In this document: piece by piece, positions 16,290 through 25,076 of the stretch
Numbering within the stretch: position 1 is the first letter of the stretch
Layout: each line of letters opens with the position of its first letter
Source of the DNA: Planctomycetota bacterium
GTDB taxonomy: Bacteria > Planctomycetota > UBA1135 > GCA-002686595
Length of the DNA stretch: 64,000 nt
Assembly (NCBI GenBank): GCA_026692665.1
Contig: JAPLOF010000038.1
Location: 56,782 to 120,781 of the forward strand
Direction of reading: 5' to 3'
The notes under the pieces: model-generated
The model's input: the letters and a program-made list of their open reading frames with translations, nothing else
Database searches by the model: none
What the model was told of the DNA's origin: nothing
Made by a program: the position numbers and the translations under genes

Positions 16290-17012
16290 TCAGCTGGCGG
16301 CGACGCGGTCGCCGGTCGTGATCTTGCGGAAGACTTCGTCCAGCGGTCCGCGGGCGGAGAGCGCCTCCGGCGTCCCGTCGAAGAGCACCTTGCCCTTCGC
16401 GATGATGATCGCGCGCGTGCAGACGGCCTCGACCTCCTCGAGGATGTGCGTCGAGAGCACGATCGCCTTGTCCTTCGCCATCGAGCGGATGAGCTGGCGC
16501 ACCTCGAACTTCTGGTTCGGGTCCAGGCCGTCCGTCGGTTCGTCGAGCACCAGGACCTCGGGGTCGTGGATGATGGCCTGCGCCAGGCCGACCCGGCGCT
16601 TGAAGCCCTTCGACAGGGTCTCGATCGGCTGGTGGAGGACCTGGTCCAGGTGGACCTGCTTCACGACCGCAGCGATCCGGGCGGCCTTCGTGGCGCCCGA
16701 CAACCCGCGGATGTCGGCGATGAAGTCGAGGTACGCCGCCGGCGTCATGTCCGTGTAGGCGGGCGCGCCCTCGGGGAGGTAGCCGAGCTTGCGCTTGGCC
16801 TGCATGGGCTCGCTCTCGATGTCGTGACCGCAGATCCTGGCCTTCCCGGCCGTCGGGGCCAGGAAGCCCGTCAGCATCTTCATGGTCGTGGACTTGCCGG
16901 CCCCGTTGGGGCCCAGGAAGCCCAGCACCTCACCCTTCTTGACGGTGAAGGTGATCGAGTCGACCACGCGCAGTGGGCCGAACTCCTTGGTCAGGTTCTG
17001 GATCTCGATCAT
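16290..17012 (-). CDS. ABC transporter ATP-binding protein (GldA-like)
   Basis: A 240-residue ATPase. Walker A GPNGAGKST (about 34-42), Q-loop region KLGYLPEGAPAYTDMT, signature LSKGFKRRVGLAQAI (degenerate LSxGxxQR), Walker B VLVLDEPTDGLDPNQ and switch His in LSTHILEEVE. It energises the ABC-2 exporter as first gene of the operon. The start is the ATG at 17012, with an AGGAG about 9 nt upstream; the frame is open further upstream but without family-like sequence. It is divergent from the ZIP/permease fusion; the 263-bp gap shows no clear promoter on this strand. Confidence 0.92.
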   Translation of the reverse strand: MIEIQNLTKEFGPLRVVDSITFTVKKGEVLGFLGPNGAGKSTTMKMLTGFLAPTAGKARICGHDIESEPMQAKRKLGYLPEGAPAYTDMTPAAYLDFIADIRGLSGATKAARIAAVVKQVHLDQVLHQPIETLSKGFKRRVGLAQAIIHDPEVLVLDEPTDGLDPNQKFEVRQLIRSMAKDKAIVLSTHILEEVEAVCTRAIIIAKGKVLFDGTPEALSARGPLDEVFRKITTGDRVAAS

Positions 17013-17275
17013 CGAGCAGGATCTCCTCGCGGTCGTCCCGAGCGGACTGGGTCGCGTTTCGGCCGGCCTCCGCGACCCGGTCGGGAGGCGGAAATCGGAC
17101 ACAGGGGGCAAAGGACCTACCCGCCCGGTACGGCGCCGGTCAAGCCGGAAGCGCCGGGAGTCCGGGGGGGACCGCCCCCTACGCAGCCAGAGCCTCGGCG
17201 TTGGCGGTCGGAGGCCTTCGACCGAGCGGCTATAACGATGGGCTAACGATCGGCCGCCGCCGCCGAGCGGACTGC

Positions 17276-19249
17276 TTGGACTCCATCCTCCTCACGACCG
17301 CGCTGGCCTTGCTCGGCGCGAGCGCCCTGGGCGCCGCCCTGCCGCTCTTCCGCCGCTGGTCCGAGCGCGGGCTCCACCTCTTCGTGGCGTTGTCGGCGGG
17401 GATCTTCCTCGGGACGATCTTCTTCCACCTGCTTCCGCACCTCGCGGGGGTGGACCACGGCGACGCCCACGCGCACGCGCACGTCGCCGGCGCGGAGGAC
17501 ATCGCGCACTCGATCTGGCCCTGGGGCGCGGCCCTGCTGGGCATCCTCCTCCTGTTCCTCCTGGAGAAGGTCTGGCTCCCGTCCCACACGCGCGGCGCGA
17601 GCTCGAACCCGCACGCCATGCTCTGGTCCGCGACGTACGTGGGCCTCGCGCTCCACGCGGCGACGGCCGGGATCGCGCTGTCGGGGATCCTCGAGATGCC
17701 CGAGGGGCGGGGGCAATTCCTGGCCTCGATCCTGGTCCACAAGGCGACGGAGTGCTTCTCGCTGGCGACGGTCATGCGCCTCGCGGGTCTTCCGACCTCG
17801 CGCTCCGTCGTACTCCTCGCGCTCTTCGCGCTGATCGAGCCGGCCGGGCTGATGCTGGGCGGCGAGCTCGCCGCGGCGATGCCCGCGGCCGCCCCGATCC
17901 TCACGGGCTTCGCGTGCGGCACGTTCCTCTACGTCGCCGTCGCGGACCTGCTCCCGGAAGTGTTCCACGGCGCGGGCAGCACGCGCGTCAAGGTCGGAGC
18001 CGTCCTGGCCGGCGTCGCGATTCCGACGCTGACGCTGGAGCGCGTCGAGGCGATCGGGATCTTCGCGCGCCAGGCGTTGCTCGAAGCCGGCGACGTGTTC
18101 CTCGACATGGCGCCCTACCTGCTGGTCGGGTTCGCGCTGGCTGGCGTCGTGCGCTTGCTCCTGAAGCCCGAGCGCGTCGCGCCGCGGCTCGGCGGGAACG
18201 ATTTGCGCTCGGTCGGCTGGGCGGCCCTGATCGGCGCGCCGCTGCCCCTCTGCTCCTGCTCCGTGATCCCCGTCGCGCTGTCCCTGCGCAAGGCCGGCGC
18301 GAGCAAGGGCGCGACGAGCGCGTTCACCGTCTCGACGCCCGAGACCGGGGTGGACTCGCTGGCCGTCACCTGGGCGCTGCTCGACCCGCTGCTCACGATC
18401 GCGCGTCCGATCGGCGCGCTGGTGTCGGCCGTGGTCTCGGGGTCCGCCGTGAACTGGCTCGTGCGCCGCGGCCTCGATGTTCCGAACGCGACGCCGACAC
18501 CGCAGCCGGCGGAGAGTTGCTGCGCGCACGAGGTCGCACCGCCGCCGGTCGAGAAGTCGTGCTGCGCCGCGGAGGAGACGAAAATCGCCGCGTCCGCCGT
18601 ACCCGACGAGCATGCCGGTCACGGCCATGCCGCGCTGCCCAAGGGCGATCGCCCGGAACGCACCGCAAGCTTCCTGGAGCGCGCGCTGCGCTACGGCTTC
18701 GTGGACATGCTCGACGACCTCGCCCCGTCGCTCTTGCTCGGGCTCCTGGTCTCGGGCGTGATCGTCGCGGCGATCCCCGATGGCGCCCTCGAGAACCCGC
18801 TCGCCCACGGGCCCGCCGGGTACTTCCTGATGCTCGCGGCCGGCATCCCGCTGTACGTCTGCGCCTCGGCCTCGACGCCGATCGCCGCGGCGCTGATCTT
18901 GAAGGGCCTTTCGCCCGGCGCCGCGTTCGTGTTCCTACTCGCCGGGCCGGCGACGAATGCCGCGTCGCTCATCGTGCTCTCGCGCGCGCTCGGAGCGCGC
19001 GTGGTCGCCGTGCAGGTCGCGGCGCTCTCGATCTGCGCGCTGGCGCTCGGGTTCGCCGTGGACCAGATCTACGCGCTCCTCGGAATCGCGCCGTCGGTCG
19101 CGACTTCCACCGCGCACGAACACGGTCCGACGTGGCTCTCGTACGGCAGCGCGGCGGTCCTCGCCGTGCTGCTCTTCACCTCCCTCGTGCGCACTCACGG
19201 GACCCGCGACCTCCTCGCGACCCTGCGCGAGGGACCGACTCCCGCTTGA
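17276..19249 (+). CDS. fusion of ZIP-type transporter and ArsP/SO_0444-type metal permease
   Basis: A 657-residue membrane protein from TTG 17276. Residues 1-250 read as a ZIP-family transporter: helix-3 HLLPH (51-55), a His loop HGDAHAHAH (61-69), helix-4 LHAATAG (126-132) and helix-5 VHKATE (154-159). Residues 275-600 are a two-half permease of the DUF318/ArsP type, with the hallmark PLPLCSCSVIPV (322-333), STPETG (353-358), CASASTP (529-535) and AGPATN (556-561). The halves are joined by a metal-binding linker containing CC at 415-416, CC at 429-430 and HAGHGH. SO_0444-type permeases export Cu/Zn or related ions. slyD follows within 19 bp. No intact ATG exists near the start, so TTG is an inference. 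Confidence 0.82.
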   Translation: MDSILLTTALALLGASALGAALPLFRRWSERGLHLFVALSAGIFLGTIFFHLLPHLAGVDHGDAHAHAHVAGAEDIAHSIWPWGAALLGILLLFLLEKVWLPSHTRGASSNPHAMLWSATYVGLALHAATAGIALSGILEMPEGRGQFLASILVHKATECFSLATVMRLAGLPTSRSVVLLALFALIEPAGLMLGGELAAAMPAAAPILTGFACGTFLYVAVADLLPEVFHGAGSTRVKVGAVLAGVAIPTLTLERVEAIGIFARQALLEAGDVFLDMAPYLLVGFALAGVVRLLLKPERVAPRLGGNDLRSVGWAALIGAPLPLCSCSVIPVALSLRKAGASKGATSAFTVSTPETGVDSLAVTWALLDPLLTIARPIGALVSAVVSGSAVNWLVRRGLDVPNATPTPQPAESCCAHEVAPPPVEKSCCAAEETKIAASAVPDEHAGHGHAALPKGDRPERTASFLERALRYGFVDMLDDLAPSLLLGLLVSGVIVAAIPDGALENPLAHGPAGYFLMLAAGIPLYVCASASTPIAAALILKGLSPGAAFVFLLAGPATNAASLIVLSRALGARVVAVQVAALSICALALGFAVDQIYALLGIAPSVATSTAHEHGPTWLSYGSAAVLAVLLFTSLVRTHGTRDLLATLREGPTPA

Positions 19250-19268
19250 AGACCCCAAGGAAACCCCG

Positions 19269-19826
19269 ATGTCTCCCGCTGCCTCCTCCGCGATCGCCGA
19301 CGGCATGGTCGTCACGATCCACTACACGCTCACCGACGACGCCGGCTCCGTGATCGACAGCTCGAGCGGCGGCGATCCGCTCGAGTACCTGCACGGCCAC
19401 GGCAACATCGTGCCGGGCCTCGAGCGCGAGCTCGCGGGCAAGAAGGTCGGCGACAGCCTGAAGGTCCACGTTGCGCCGAAGGACGGCTACGGCGAGCACG
19501 ACCCGCGCGGCCGCGGCAAGGTCCCGCGCGACTCGTTCCCGGACGACATGGAGATCGAGCCGGGCATGCAGTTCGCTGGCGAGGGCCCGGACGGGCAGGA
19601 TCACGTGGTGTGGATCGCGGCCGTCGAGAAAGACCACGTGGTGGTCGACCAGAACCACCCGCTGGCCGGGCAGACGCTGCACTTCGACGTGAAGATCGAG
19701 ACGGTTCGACCGGCGACGAAGGAAGAGCTCGAGCACGGCCACGCGCACGGAGTGCACGGTCACGGGCACGACCACGGCGATCACGGGCACGGCCACGAGC
19801 ACGGCGCGCACGGCCATCACCACTGA
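19269..19826 (+). CDS. slyD: SlyD-like FKBP-type peptidyl-prolyl isomerase
   Basis: A 185-residue protein. The FKBP core carries VTIHYTLTDDAGSVIDSS, the signature LHGHGNIVPGLERELAGKKVGD, and the inserted IF domain (PRDSFPDDMEIEPGMQFAGEG... VVDQNHPLAGQTLHFDV). The last ~35 residues are a tail with 15 histidines interleaved with Gly, Asp and Ala, the metal-binding tail of SlyD, which delivers Ni or Zn and folds metal proteins. AAGGAA lies about 8 nt before ATG 19269. Its position directly behind a metal permease supports a role in metal handling. Confidence 0.92.
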   Translation: MSPAASSAIADGMVVTIHYTLTDDAGSVIDSSSGGDPLEYLHGHGNIVPGLERELAGKKVGDSLKVHVAPKDGYGEHDPRGRGKVPRDSFPDDMEIEPGMQFAGEGPDGQDHVVWIAAVEKDHVVVDQNHPLAGQTLHFDVKIETVRPATKEELEHGHAHGVHGHGHDHGDHGHGHEHGAHGHHH

Positions 19827-19834
19827 GATCGCGC

Positions 19835-20074
19835 GTGGAGGACGAACCCCGCCCGATCCCGCGCCGCCGGATGCGCCCCGACCGTCGCGTCCCGACGGAG
19901 GGTGCCTACGTGTGCGACGCGTGCGGCGAGGAGATCGTCGTTCCGCTCGATCCCAGCGGCGGCCCGACGCAGAGCTACGTCGAGGACTGCCCCGTGTGCT
20001 GCCGCCCGAACGTCGTCCACGTCGAGTTCGACGCGGACGACGGCTCGGCGCGGGTGTGGGGCGAGGCGGAGTAG
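19835..20074 (+). CDS. CPXCG-motif cysteine-rich protein
   Basis: A 79-residue protein from GTG 19835 (ATG 19871 is an equally possible start, giving 67 residues). The conserved part reads YVCDACGEEIVVPLDPSGG, then QSYVEDCPVCCRPNVVHVEF. This matches the small CPXCG family, whose paired cysteines probably bind zinc; here the first pair is CDAC rather than CPYC. Function unknown. It begins 8 bp after the slyD stop, so it is likely co-transcribed. Confidence 0.8.
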   Translation: MEDEPRPIPRRRMRPDRRVPTEGAYVCDACGEEIVVPLDPSGGPTQSYVEDCPVCCRPNVVHVEFDADDGSARVWGEAE

Positions 20075-20136
20075 GGGCATGTCCGCGCCGGGCGCGAAAC
20101 GCGGGCGCGTGGATGGCGCGATCTCCGGGTCGCACC

Positions 20137-20142
20137 TAGTCT
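20137..20142 (+). promoter_or_regulatory. candidate -10 box (TAGTCT)
   Basis: TAGTCT lies 30 nt upstream of the ATG at 20173. An AGAGGA Shine-Dalgarno-like sequence sits 5 nt before that ATG, so this promoter would give a short ordinary leader, unlike the leaderless cases. Confidence 0.35.
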
Positions 20143-20172
20143 CGAACGGGTCCCTGCCCCCAGAGGATCCCC

Positions 20173-21201
20173 ATGCTCCGCGTCGCCCCGATCTTCCTCG
20201 TCCTCGCCGCCCCGTCTGCTCTCGCCACCGACGTCGTGCCGACCGTGCTCGCCTCGACGCACGACGCGCCTGTCGACGGCACGGCCGACAGCTTCAACGG
20301 CTCGCCGTTCGAGGGCCTGATCCGCCTCGTCTCGAGCCAGGAGGATCGCGCGATCCAGGAGTACTCCGTGGCGGCGTTCACGGGACAGACAGTGATGAGC
20401 GCGACGCTGACCGGCACCGTGGCCGTGAACAACGCGTTCGACAACGGCGTGCGCACGTTCGAGTTTCGCCTGTACGCCGGCAACGGCGCGGCCGACCTCT
20501 CCGACCACTCGATCGCGGCGGTCCTCGTCGGCACGGGCTCGTACCACCCGCCGATGCAGACGAGCTTCGCGTACTCGTTCGACGTGACGTCGCAGGTCGC
20601 GGCGCTGCTCGGCGGCGGCGCGACGTGGATCGGCCTGCGCGTGCAGGCCACGAGCAACCCGAACTTCCCGAACATCCTCGACGTCGGCATCACGACGAAG
20701 CTCGCGATCGACGTGTCGCCGACGACCGGCGCCGGATACTGCTTCGGCGACGGCAGCGCGACCGCGTGTCCGTGCGGCAACGCGAGCGCGCCGGGATCGG
20801 ACCAGGGCTGCCTGAATTCGCTCGGCGCGGGCGGCACGCTGCGCGGCGACGGACTCGCGAGCGTGTCGAACGACGGCTTCACGCTGCGCGGCGCGGGGAT
20901 GCCGAACTCGTCGGCGCTCTACTTCCAGGGGACGAGCGTGCTCGGCGGCGGCAACGGATCGACTTTCGGTGACGGGCTGCGCTGCGTCTCCGGTTCCGTG
21001 ATCCGCCTGGGAACGAAGTCGAACGTCGCCGGCGCTTCCCAGTACCCCGCAGCCGGCGATCCGCCCGTGTCGGTGCGCGGGCTCGTGCCGCCGGCCGGCG
21101 GCTCGTTCTACTACCAGGTCTGGTACCGCAACGCGGCCGCGTTCTGCACGACGTCGACGTTCAACCTGTCGAACGGCTGGTCGGTGGTCTGGGCGCCCTA
21201 G
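20173..21201 (+). CDS. secreted protein with planctomycete GDGSATACPCGN C-terminal domain
   Basis: A 342-residue exported protein: signal peptide (about residues 1-19, ending SALA), then a beta-rich domain (about 20-185) resembling DNRLRE/CBM-like modules (AIQEYSVAAFTGQTVMSATL, TFEFRLYAGNG, YSFDVTSQVAALL). The final ~155 residues are a compact domain that starts YCFGDGSATACPCGN and contains GMPNSSALYFQGT, FGDGLRC, VIRLGTK and YQVWYRNAAAFC, with six cysteines. The same domain ends the protein at 34969-37233. The domain is probably a surface-anchoring, sorting or binding unit; its function is not known. Confidence 0.8.
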   Translation: MLRVAPIFLVLAAPSALATDVVPTVLASTHDAPVDGTADSFNGSPFEGLIRLVSSQEDRAIQEYSVAAFTGQTVMSATLTGTVAVNNAFDNGVRTFEFRLYAGNGAADLSDHSIAAVLVGTGSYHPPMQTSFAYSFDVTSQVAALLGGGATWIGLRVQATSNPNFPNILDVGITTKLAIDVSPTTGAGYCFGDGSATACPCGNASAPGSDQGCLNSLGAGGTLRGDGLASVSNDGFTLRGAGMPNSSALYFQGTSVLGGGNGSTFGDGLRCVSGSVIRLGTKSNVAGASQYPAAGDPPVSVRGLVPPAGGSFYYQVWYRNAAAFCTTSTFNLSNGWSVVWAP

Positions 21202-21252
21202 TCTCGCCGGCCAGGGTCGGTGCTGCGCCGGACGCGCGAGCGACCGAACGTG

Positions 21253-21275
21253 GCGGAGCGCGTTCCGCGCTCCGC
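21253..21275. other. perfect 10-bp hairpin upstream of TPR gene
   Basis: GCGGAGCGCG (21253-21262), loop TTC, then the exact complement (21266-21275). It lies 52 nt after the previous stop and 15 nt before the next start. There is no T run. It may terminate the upstream transcript, or sequester the start region of the next mRNA. Confidence 0.5.
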
Positions 21276-21290
21276 GCTATCGTGAGTCGA

Positions 21291-24200
21291 ATGGTCCTCC
21301 CTCGATTCCCGGCCGTGCTCGTCGTCGCGCTCGTCACGAGCGCTCCTCTGCTCGCCCAACGAATAGTCGATCCGCTGCTCGATTCCGCGCTCGAACGCCT
21401 CGATGCCGGTCGCGGCTTCGACGCGCTCGACATCCTGTCCAGCGCGGTCCGGCTCGAGCCGGGTGACGCGCGCGGCTGGTATGCGCGCTGCGGAGTGGGC
21501 ACCGCGCTGCGCCGGCAGATGAAGGAGCGGCTCGAGGCCGACGAGAAGGCGCGCAGCGCGTCGGCTCCGGGCGCGCACGACGTCGAGCTGGATTTCTTCG
21601 CGGCTGCGCTGACGCTCGCATTCGCCTACGACAACGAGGCGGCGGCGTACGAGATGCTCTGGCACACCGTCGTGTTCGACGACACCGCCGTCGCGGAGCT
21701 GTACGACTGGGAGGCACGGTTCACCTGGAAGGGCTACCCCGACCCGGAAGAAGATATGCGGCCCAGCGAGGTCGCGGACAGCTACCGGCAGCTGCTCGAC
21801 CGCGGCCCCGCGCGCGATCGCGATCTCGGCTGGCACCTCGAGGCGGCAGTCGGCGCGCGTGCTCCCTCGCAGGTCATCGAGGACGTCGAGCGTCTGCGCG
21901 CGCTCCACGTCGACGCCGCGTGCTTGCGCACGCTGTCCGCATGGGCGTGCAATCGGTTGCGTCGGCCGGGCGAGGCGCTGCGCGAGTGCGATGCCGCGCT
22001 CGCTCTCGATCCGATCGACGCGTTCGCGTCGTTCGAGCGCGGATACGCTCACGCCGCACGCGGCGAGCTCCCGCTCGCGCGCGAGGATTGGCGACGGAGC
22101 GTAGAGCTACGTCCCGATCAGGTCTCGGCGCGCTTCGGTCTCGCGCTGCTCGACGTGGCGGAGGAGAAGTCGGACAACGCGCGCCGCGCGCTCGAGCGCT
22201 TGCCGGAGCCGCTGCGCGCGAGTGCCGACGTCGAAGAACTGCTCGCCGCCGTCCACGCCCGGCTCATGACCGGCGACGCGAGCGTGTTCGACTTCACGCG
22301 GCTCGTCTCGTTCGGCGCGTGGTTCCCGTTCGCTCCGCGGCCCATTCCGGGCCCGCATTCACGCGCCGGCGCCCTCGTCGCGTGGCTCGCGCCGATGTCG
22401 TGGACCTACGACCTCGAGTTCCTCCGCCCTCTCGTCCGTGTCGACGGTACGGCGTGGGATGCGGCACTGAAGTCGGCGTTCCCCGCCGCGCTCCAGCGCG
22501 ACTGGACGAGCGCCTTTGCGAGCTCGGTGCTCGATCTGCTCGTCCACGGGCATGTGCACGAGGCTCTCGCACTGTGCGACGCCGATCTCGTGCAGCGGCC
22601 GGGCTCGGCCGAGACGCTCGCGTTGCGCACCGGCATCGAGCGCGGGCTCGAGCACGCGCTGAGCTACTACGAGTACTTCGACATCGAGCCAGCACGGAAG
22701 ATCGATCCGAAGGGCGAGTTCCTTGCCGGCATCTACGAAGCGCGCACGTGGCTCGCCATCCCGGGTGGCGAATCGAGGTCGTCGAGCGGTTGGCAACGAG
22801 CTGCGGAGAGTCGTCCCGACTCGATCGAGTTCGCGCTGCTGCACGCGCGCTATGCGTGGTGGGGCGTCGGCAAGCTCGCCGACTACCAGGTCGAGTACTA
22901 CGAGCGCGTACTCGTCCCGACGGCGACGACCGATGCCGAACGCGCGTGGCAGGCCGAGGCGCGAGCTGCGATCGAGACGCGACAGGGCCCGACGGCGATG
23001 GAGGTCGAGTCCCTGACGAAGCGTCTCTCCGAGCACCCCGGCGACCCCGGGCTGCTGCTGGAGCGCGCGCGGGCTTTCCAACGCAAGCTCGATGTCGTCG
23101 CAGCACTCGCCGACGTCGAGAGCGCGCGCGTCGCTGCGCCGCGCGATCTCGCAGTCCTCGAGCTGCGTCAGCGACTCCACCACCAGCAGGGCGACACGCT
23201 CGCCCGACTGGAGGACTGCGAGCTCGCGCTCGCCGTCGACGCGAAGAACACGGATTGGCGCTGGTCCTATGCGTGCTTGCTCGAGACGCTCGACCGCAAC
23301 GCGGAAGCGCTCGTCCAGACGGACCGGGTGATCGAGGACGGCCGGGGCGGCCTCTTCACCCTGTGGGCGCGGGCTCGGATCTTGACGACGCTCGGCCGGC
23401 GCGCGGAAGCGATCGCCGCCTACACGACGCTCGCCGAGCGCATCCCGGGCGCGGGCGTCGAGCTGCAGCGCGCGAAGCTGCGCCTCGCGGAACACGACGT
23501 CACCGGCGCGATCGCCGACCTGCGCGCGTGGAACGTGCTCCACACCGGCGACGACGAGGCGCTGCGGCTGCTCGATTGCGCCGTCGCCGAGAGCGAGGGG
23601 ACGGACGAGCGCACCGCGCGGCTCGCGCGGATCGTCGCGAGCGTCCCGACGACGGCGAGCGCGTTCGCGACGCGCGCCAACGCGCATGCGGAACGCGGCG
23701 AGTGGCAGGCCGCCTGGGACGACTTCACTTCGGGGCTCGCGCTCGACCCGGAGGACCTCTACACGCGGATGCACCGCGCGTCGGTCGGCGTGCGCGTCGG
23801 GAAGTACGCCGAGGCCGCCGACGACTGCCGGCACGTGATCGCTCAGAAGCCGGAGTGGACCGAGTTCCGGAGCCAGCTGTTCGACGCGTACCTCCTGGCG
23901 GGCGATTGGGACGCGGCGCTCGCGGCGGGGAACGACCTGCTCGAGCGCGATCCCTCGTATCGCGGCGCCGCCCTGAAATGCAACGCGATCGCGTTGCACC
24001 AGAAGCAGGACTGGGCCGCCGCCGTCGCCGCATGGCGCAAGGTCCTCGCGTACTCCAGCGACGGTGACTCGCGCGCGGCGCTCTCGGCGGCGCTGCAGAA
24101 CCGCGCCGTCGAGATGCTCGCACAGCGATGGTTCGCGCGCGCGCGCGACCTGCTCGACGAAGCGGTCGAGCTGACCCCGGCCGATGCGCGCGCCTACTAC

Positions 24201-24554
24201 AACCGCGGTTTCGCGCGCTACAACTGCGGCGACTGGGCCGCCGCGCAGCGCGACAACGACACCGCGCGGAAGCTCGACGGTTCGCTCGCCGCGGTCGAGT
24301 TCTTGCCGAAGCCGAAGCCCGTCGAGCTCCGAGAGGTCGAGTGCCCGGAGTGCAAGGGCTTCGGCGCGTCCGGCGGCGGCGGCAGTTGGATCGACGAGCG
24401 GACCTCCGACACGAGCACGGTGATCCGCTGGGACGCGAGCTCGGGCTACTCGAGCAGCACGTCGATCACGGGCTCGTACGGCGGCTTCCGCTGGCAATCG
24501 AGCAGCGTGACGACGTGCGTCACGTGCAACGGAACGGGGACGGTGTGGCGTTGA
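21291..24554 (+). CDS. secreted TPR-repeat protein with C-terminal zinc-finger-like pair
   Basis: A 1,087-residue exported protein from ATG 21291 (GTG 21282 is possible). The signal peptide ends around residue 23 (SAPLLAQ). Helical TPR-like repeats fill most of the chain, with clear units such as NRLRRPGEALRECDAALALDP and YNRGFARYNCGDWAAAQRDNDTARKLDG. The end is distinctive: ECPECKGFGASGGGGSW, a Ser/Thr/Tyr-rich stretch, then CVTCNGTGTVW. These two CxxCxGxG motifs resemble half of a DnaJ zinc-binding domain split by about 50 residues. Partner and function unknown. Confidence 0.8.
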   Translation: MVLPRFPAVLVVALVTSAPLLAQRIVDPLLDSALERLDAGRGFDALDILSSAVRLEPGDARGWYARCGVGTALRRQMKERLEADEKARSASAPGAHDVELDFFAAALTLAFAYDNEAAAYEMLWHTVVFDDTAVAELYDWEARFTWKGYPDPEEDMRPSEVADSYRQLLDRGPARDRDLGWHLEAAVGARAPSQVIEDVERLRALHVDAACLRTLSAWACNRLRRPGEALRECDAALALDPIDAFASFERGYAHAARGELPLAREDWRRSVELRPDQVSARFGLALLDVAEEKSDNARRALERLPEPLRASADVEELLAAVHARLMTGDASVFDFTRLVSFGAWFPFAPRPIPGPHSRAGALVAWLAPMSWTYDLEFLRPLVRVDGTAWDAALKSAFPAALQRDWTSAFASSVLDLLVHGHVHEALALCDADLVQRPGSAETLALRTGIERGLEHALSYYEYFDIEPARKIDPKGEFLAGIYEARTWLAIPGGESRSSSGWQRAAESRPDSIEFALLHARYAWWGVGKLADYQVEYYERVLVPTATTDAERAWQAEARAAIETRQGPTAMEVESLTKRLSEHPGDPGLLLERARAFQRKLDVVAALADVESARVAAPRDLAVLELRQRLHHQQGDTLARLEDCELALAVDAKNTDWRWSYACLLETLDRNAEALVQTDRVIEDGRGGLFTLWARARILTTLGRRAEAIAAYTTLAERIPGAGVELQRAKLRLAEHDVTGAIADLRAWNVLHTGDDEALRLLDCAVAESEGTDERTARLARIVASVPTTASAFATRANAHAERGEWQAAWDDFTSGLALDPEDLYTRMHRASVGVRVGKYAEAADDCRHVIAQKPEWTEFRSQLFDAYLLAGDWDAALAAGNDLLERDPSYRGAALKCNAIALHQKQDWAAAVAAWRKVLAYSSDGDSRAALSAALQNRAVEMLAQRWFARARDLLDEAVELTPADARAYYNRGFARYNCGDWAAAQRDNDTARKLDGSLAAVEFLPKPKPVELREVECPECKGFGASGGGGSWIDERTSDTSTVIRWDASSGYSSSTSITGSYGGFRWQSSSVTTCVTCNGTGTVWR

Positions 24555-24576
24555 TCGGGATGACGCGGGCGCCCGG

Positions 24577-24628
24577 TCCGGCGACCGCCGTCATTGAGTA
24601 GAGGTGCTCCTCGAATCCGGCGACCGCC
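24577..24628. repeat. 13-bp direct repeat pair
   Basis: TCCGGCGACCGCC occurs at 24577-24589 and 24616-24628, 39 bp apart. It lies between the TPR gene and the truncated oxidoreductase. Such short repeats can mark a deletion junction. The rest of this ~145-bp gap shows no gene. Confidence 0.5.
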
Positions 24629-24700
24629 AGCCGCGACGTCGTCTCGAGGGCTTCGCGCTCGCGTCGCTGCGGTCCAGGATGCGCCTCTTCGGCTCGCTGC

Positions 24701-24988
24701 TCAGCGGCCCGTCGTGCCGCTCGACTCGCCCGAGCAGAGCGCGCTGAAGCGCTCGAGCGCCGATACTCCCTGCGAAGTCACCTGCCCGCCGATCCACGGG
24801 GACTCCTCGATCACCCACACGTCGAGGCCGCTCGCTCCGAGCGCCGCAGCGCACCCGCCGAACGACCCCCCGACGACCAGCACGTCACAGCGGATCGTGC
24901 GACCGTCGAGCGTGTTCGTCTCGTCGATGCTGGTCAGCGGCGAGCATGCGACGAGGAGGATTCCGAGAGCGGCGGTCTGCGTGATCAT
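24701..24988 (-). pseudogene. truncated FAD-dependent oxidoreductase
   Basis: A 95-residue reading frame from ATG 24988. It starts with a lipoprotein-like signal ([12 protein letters not shown]), then the FAD-binding dinucleotide fold [44 protein letters not shown], characteristic of FAD_oxidored (PF12831) enzymes of 500-700 residues. Homology ends at QGVSAL, and the remaining 17 residues are unrelated. Downstream sequence in all frames lacks the rest of the enzyme. This is the 5' remnant of a lost gene. Confidence 0.75.
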
Positions 24989-25076
24989 GACCGGGCGGGG
25001 GATCCGGGATTCGAGCACGGGACCGGAGCGAGGCGCGAGCGACCCGGTCGCCACGGCCCCCGACCCTGGACGTCGC

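Noticed and set aside
24701..24988. Intact small FAD protein
   Set aside because: Families with this N-terminus have 500 or more residues, and the tail after QGVSAL has no similarity to them.
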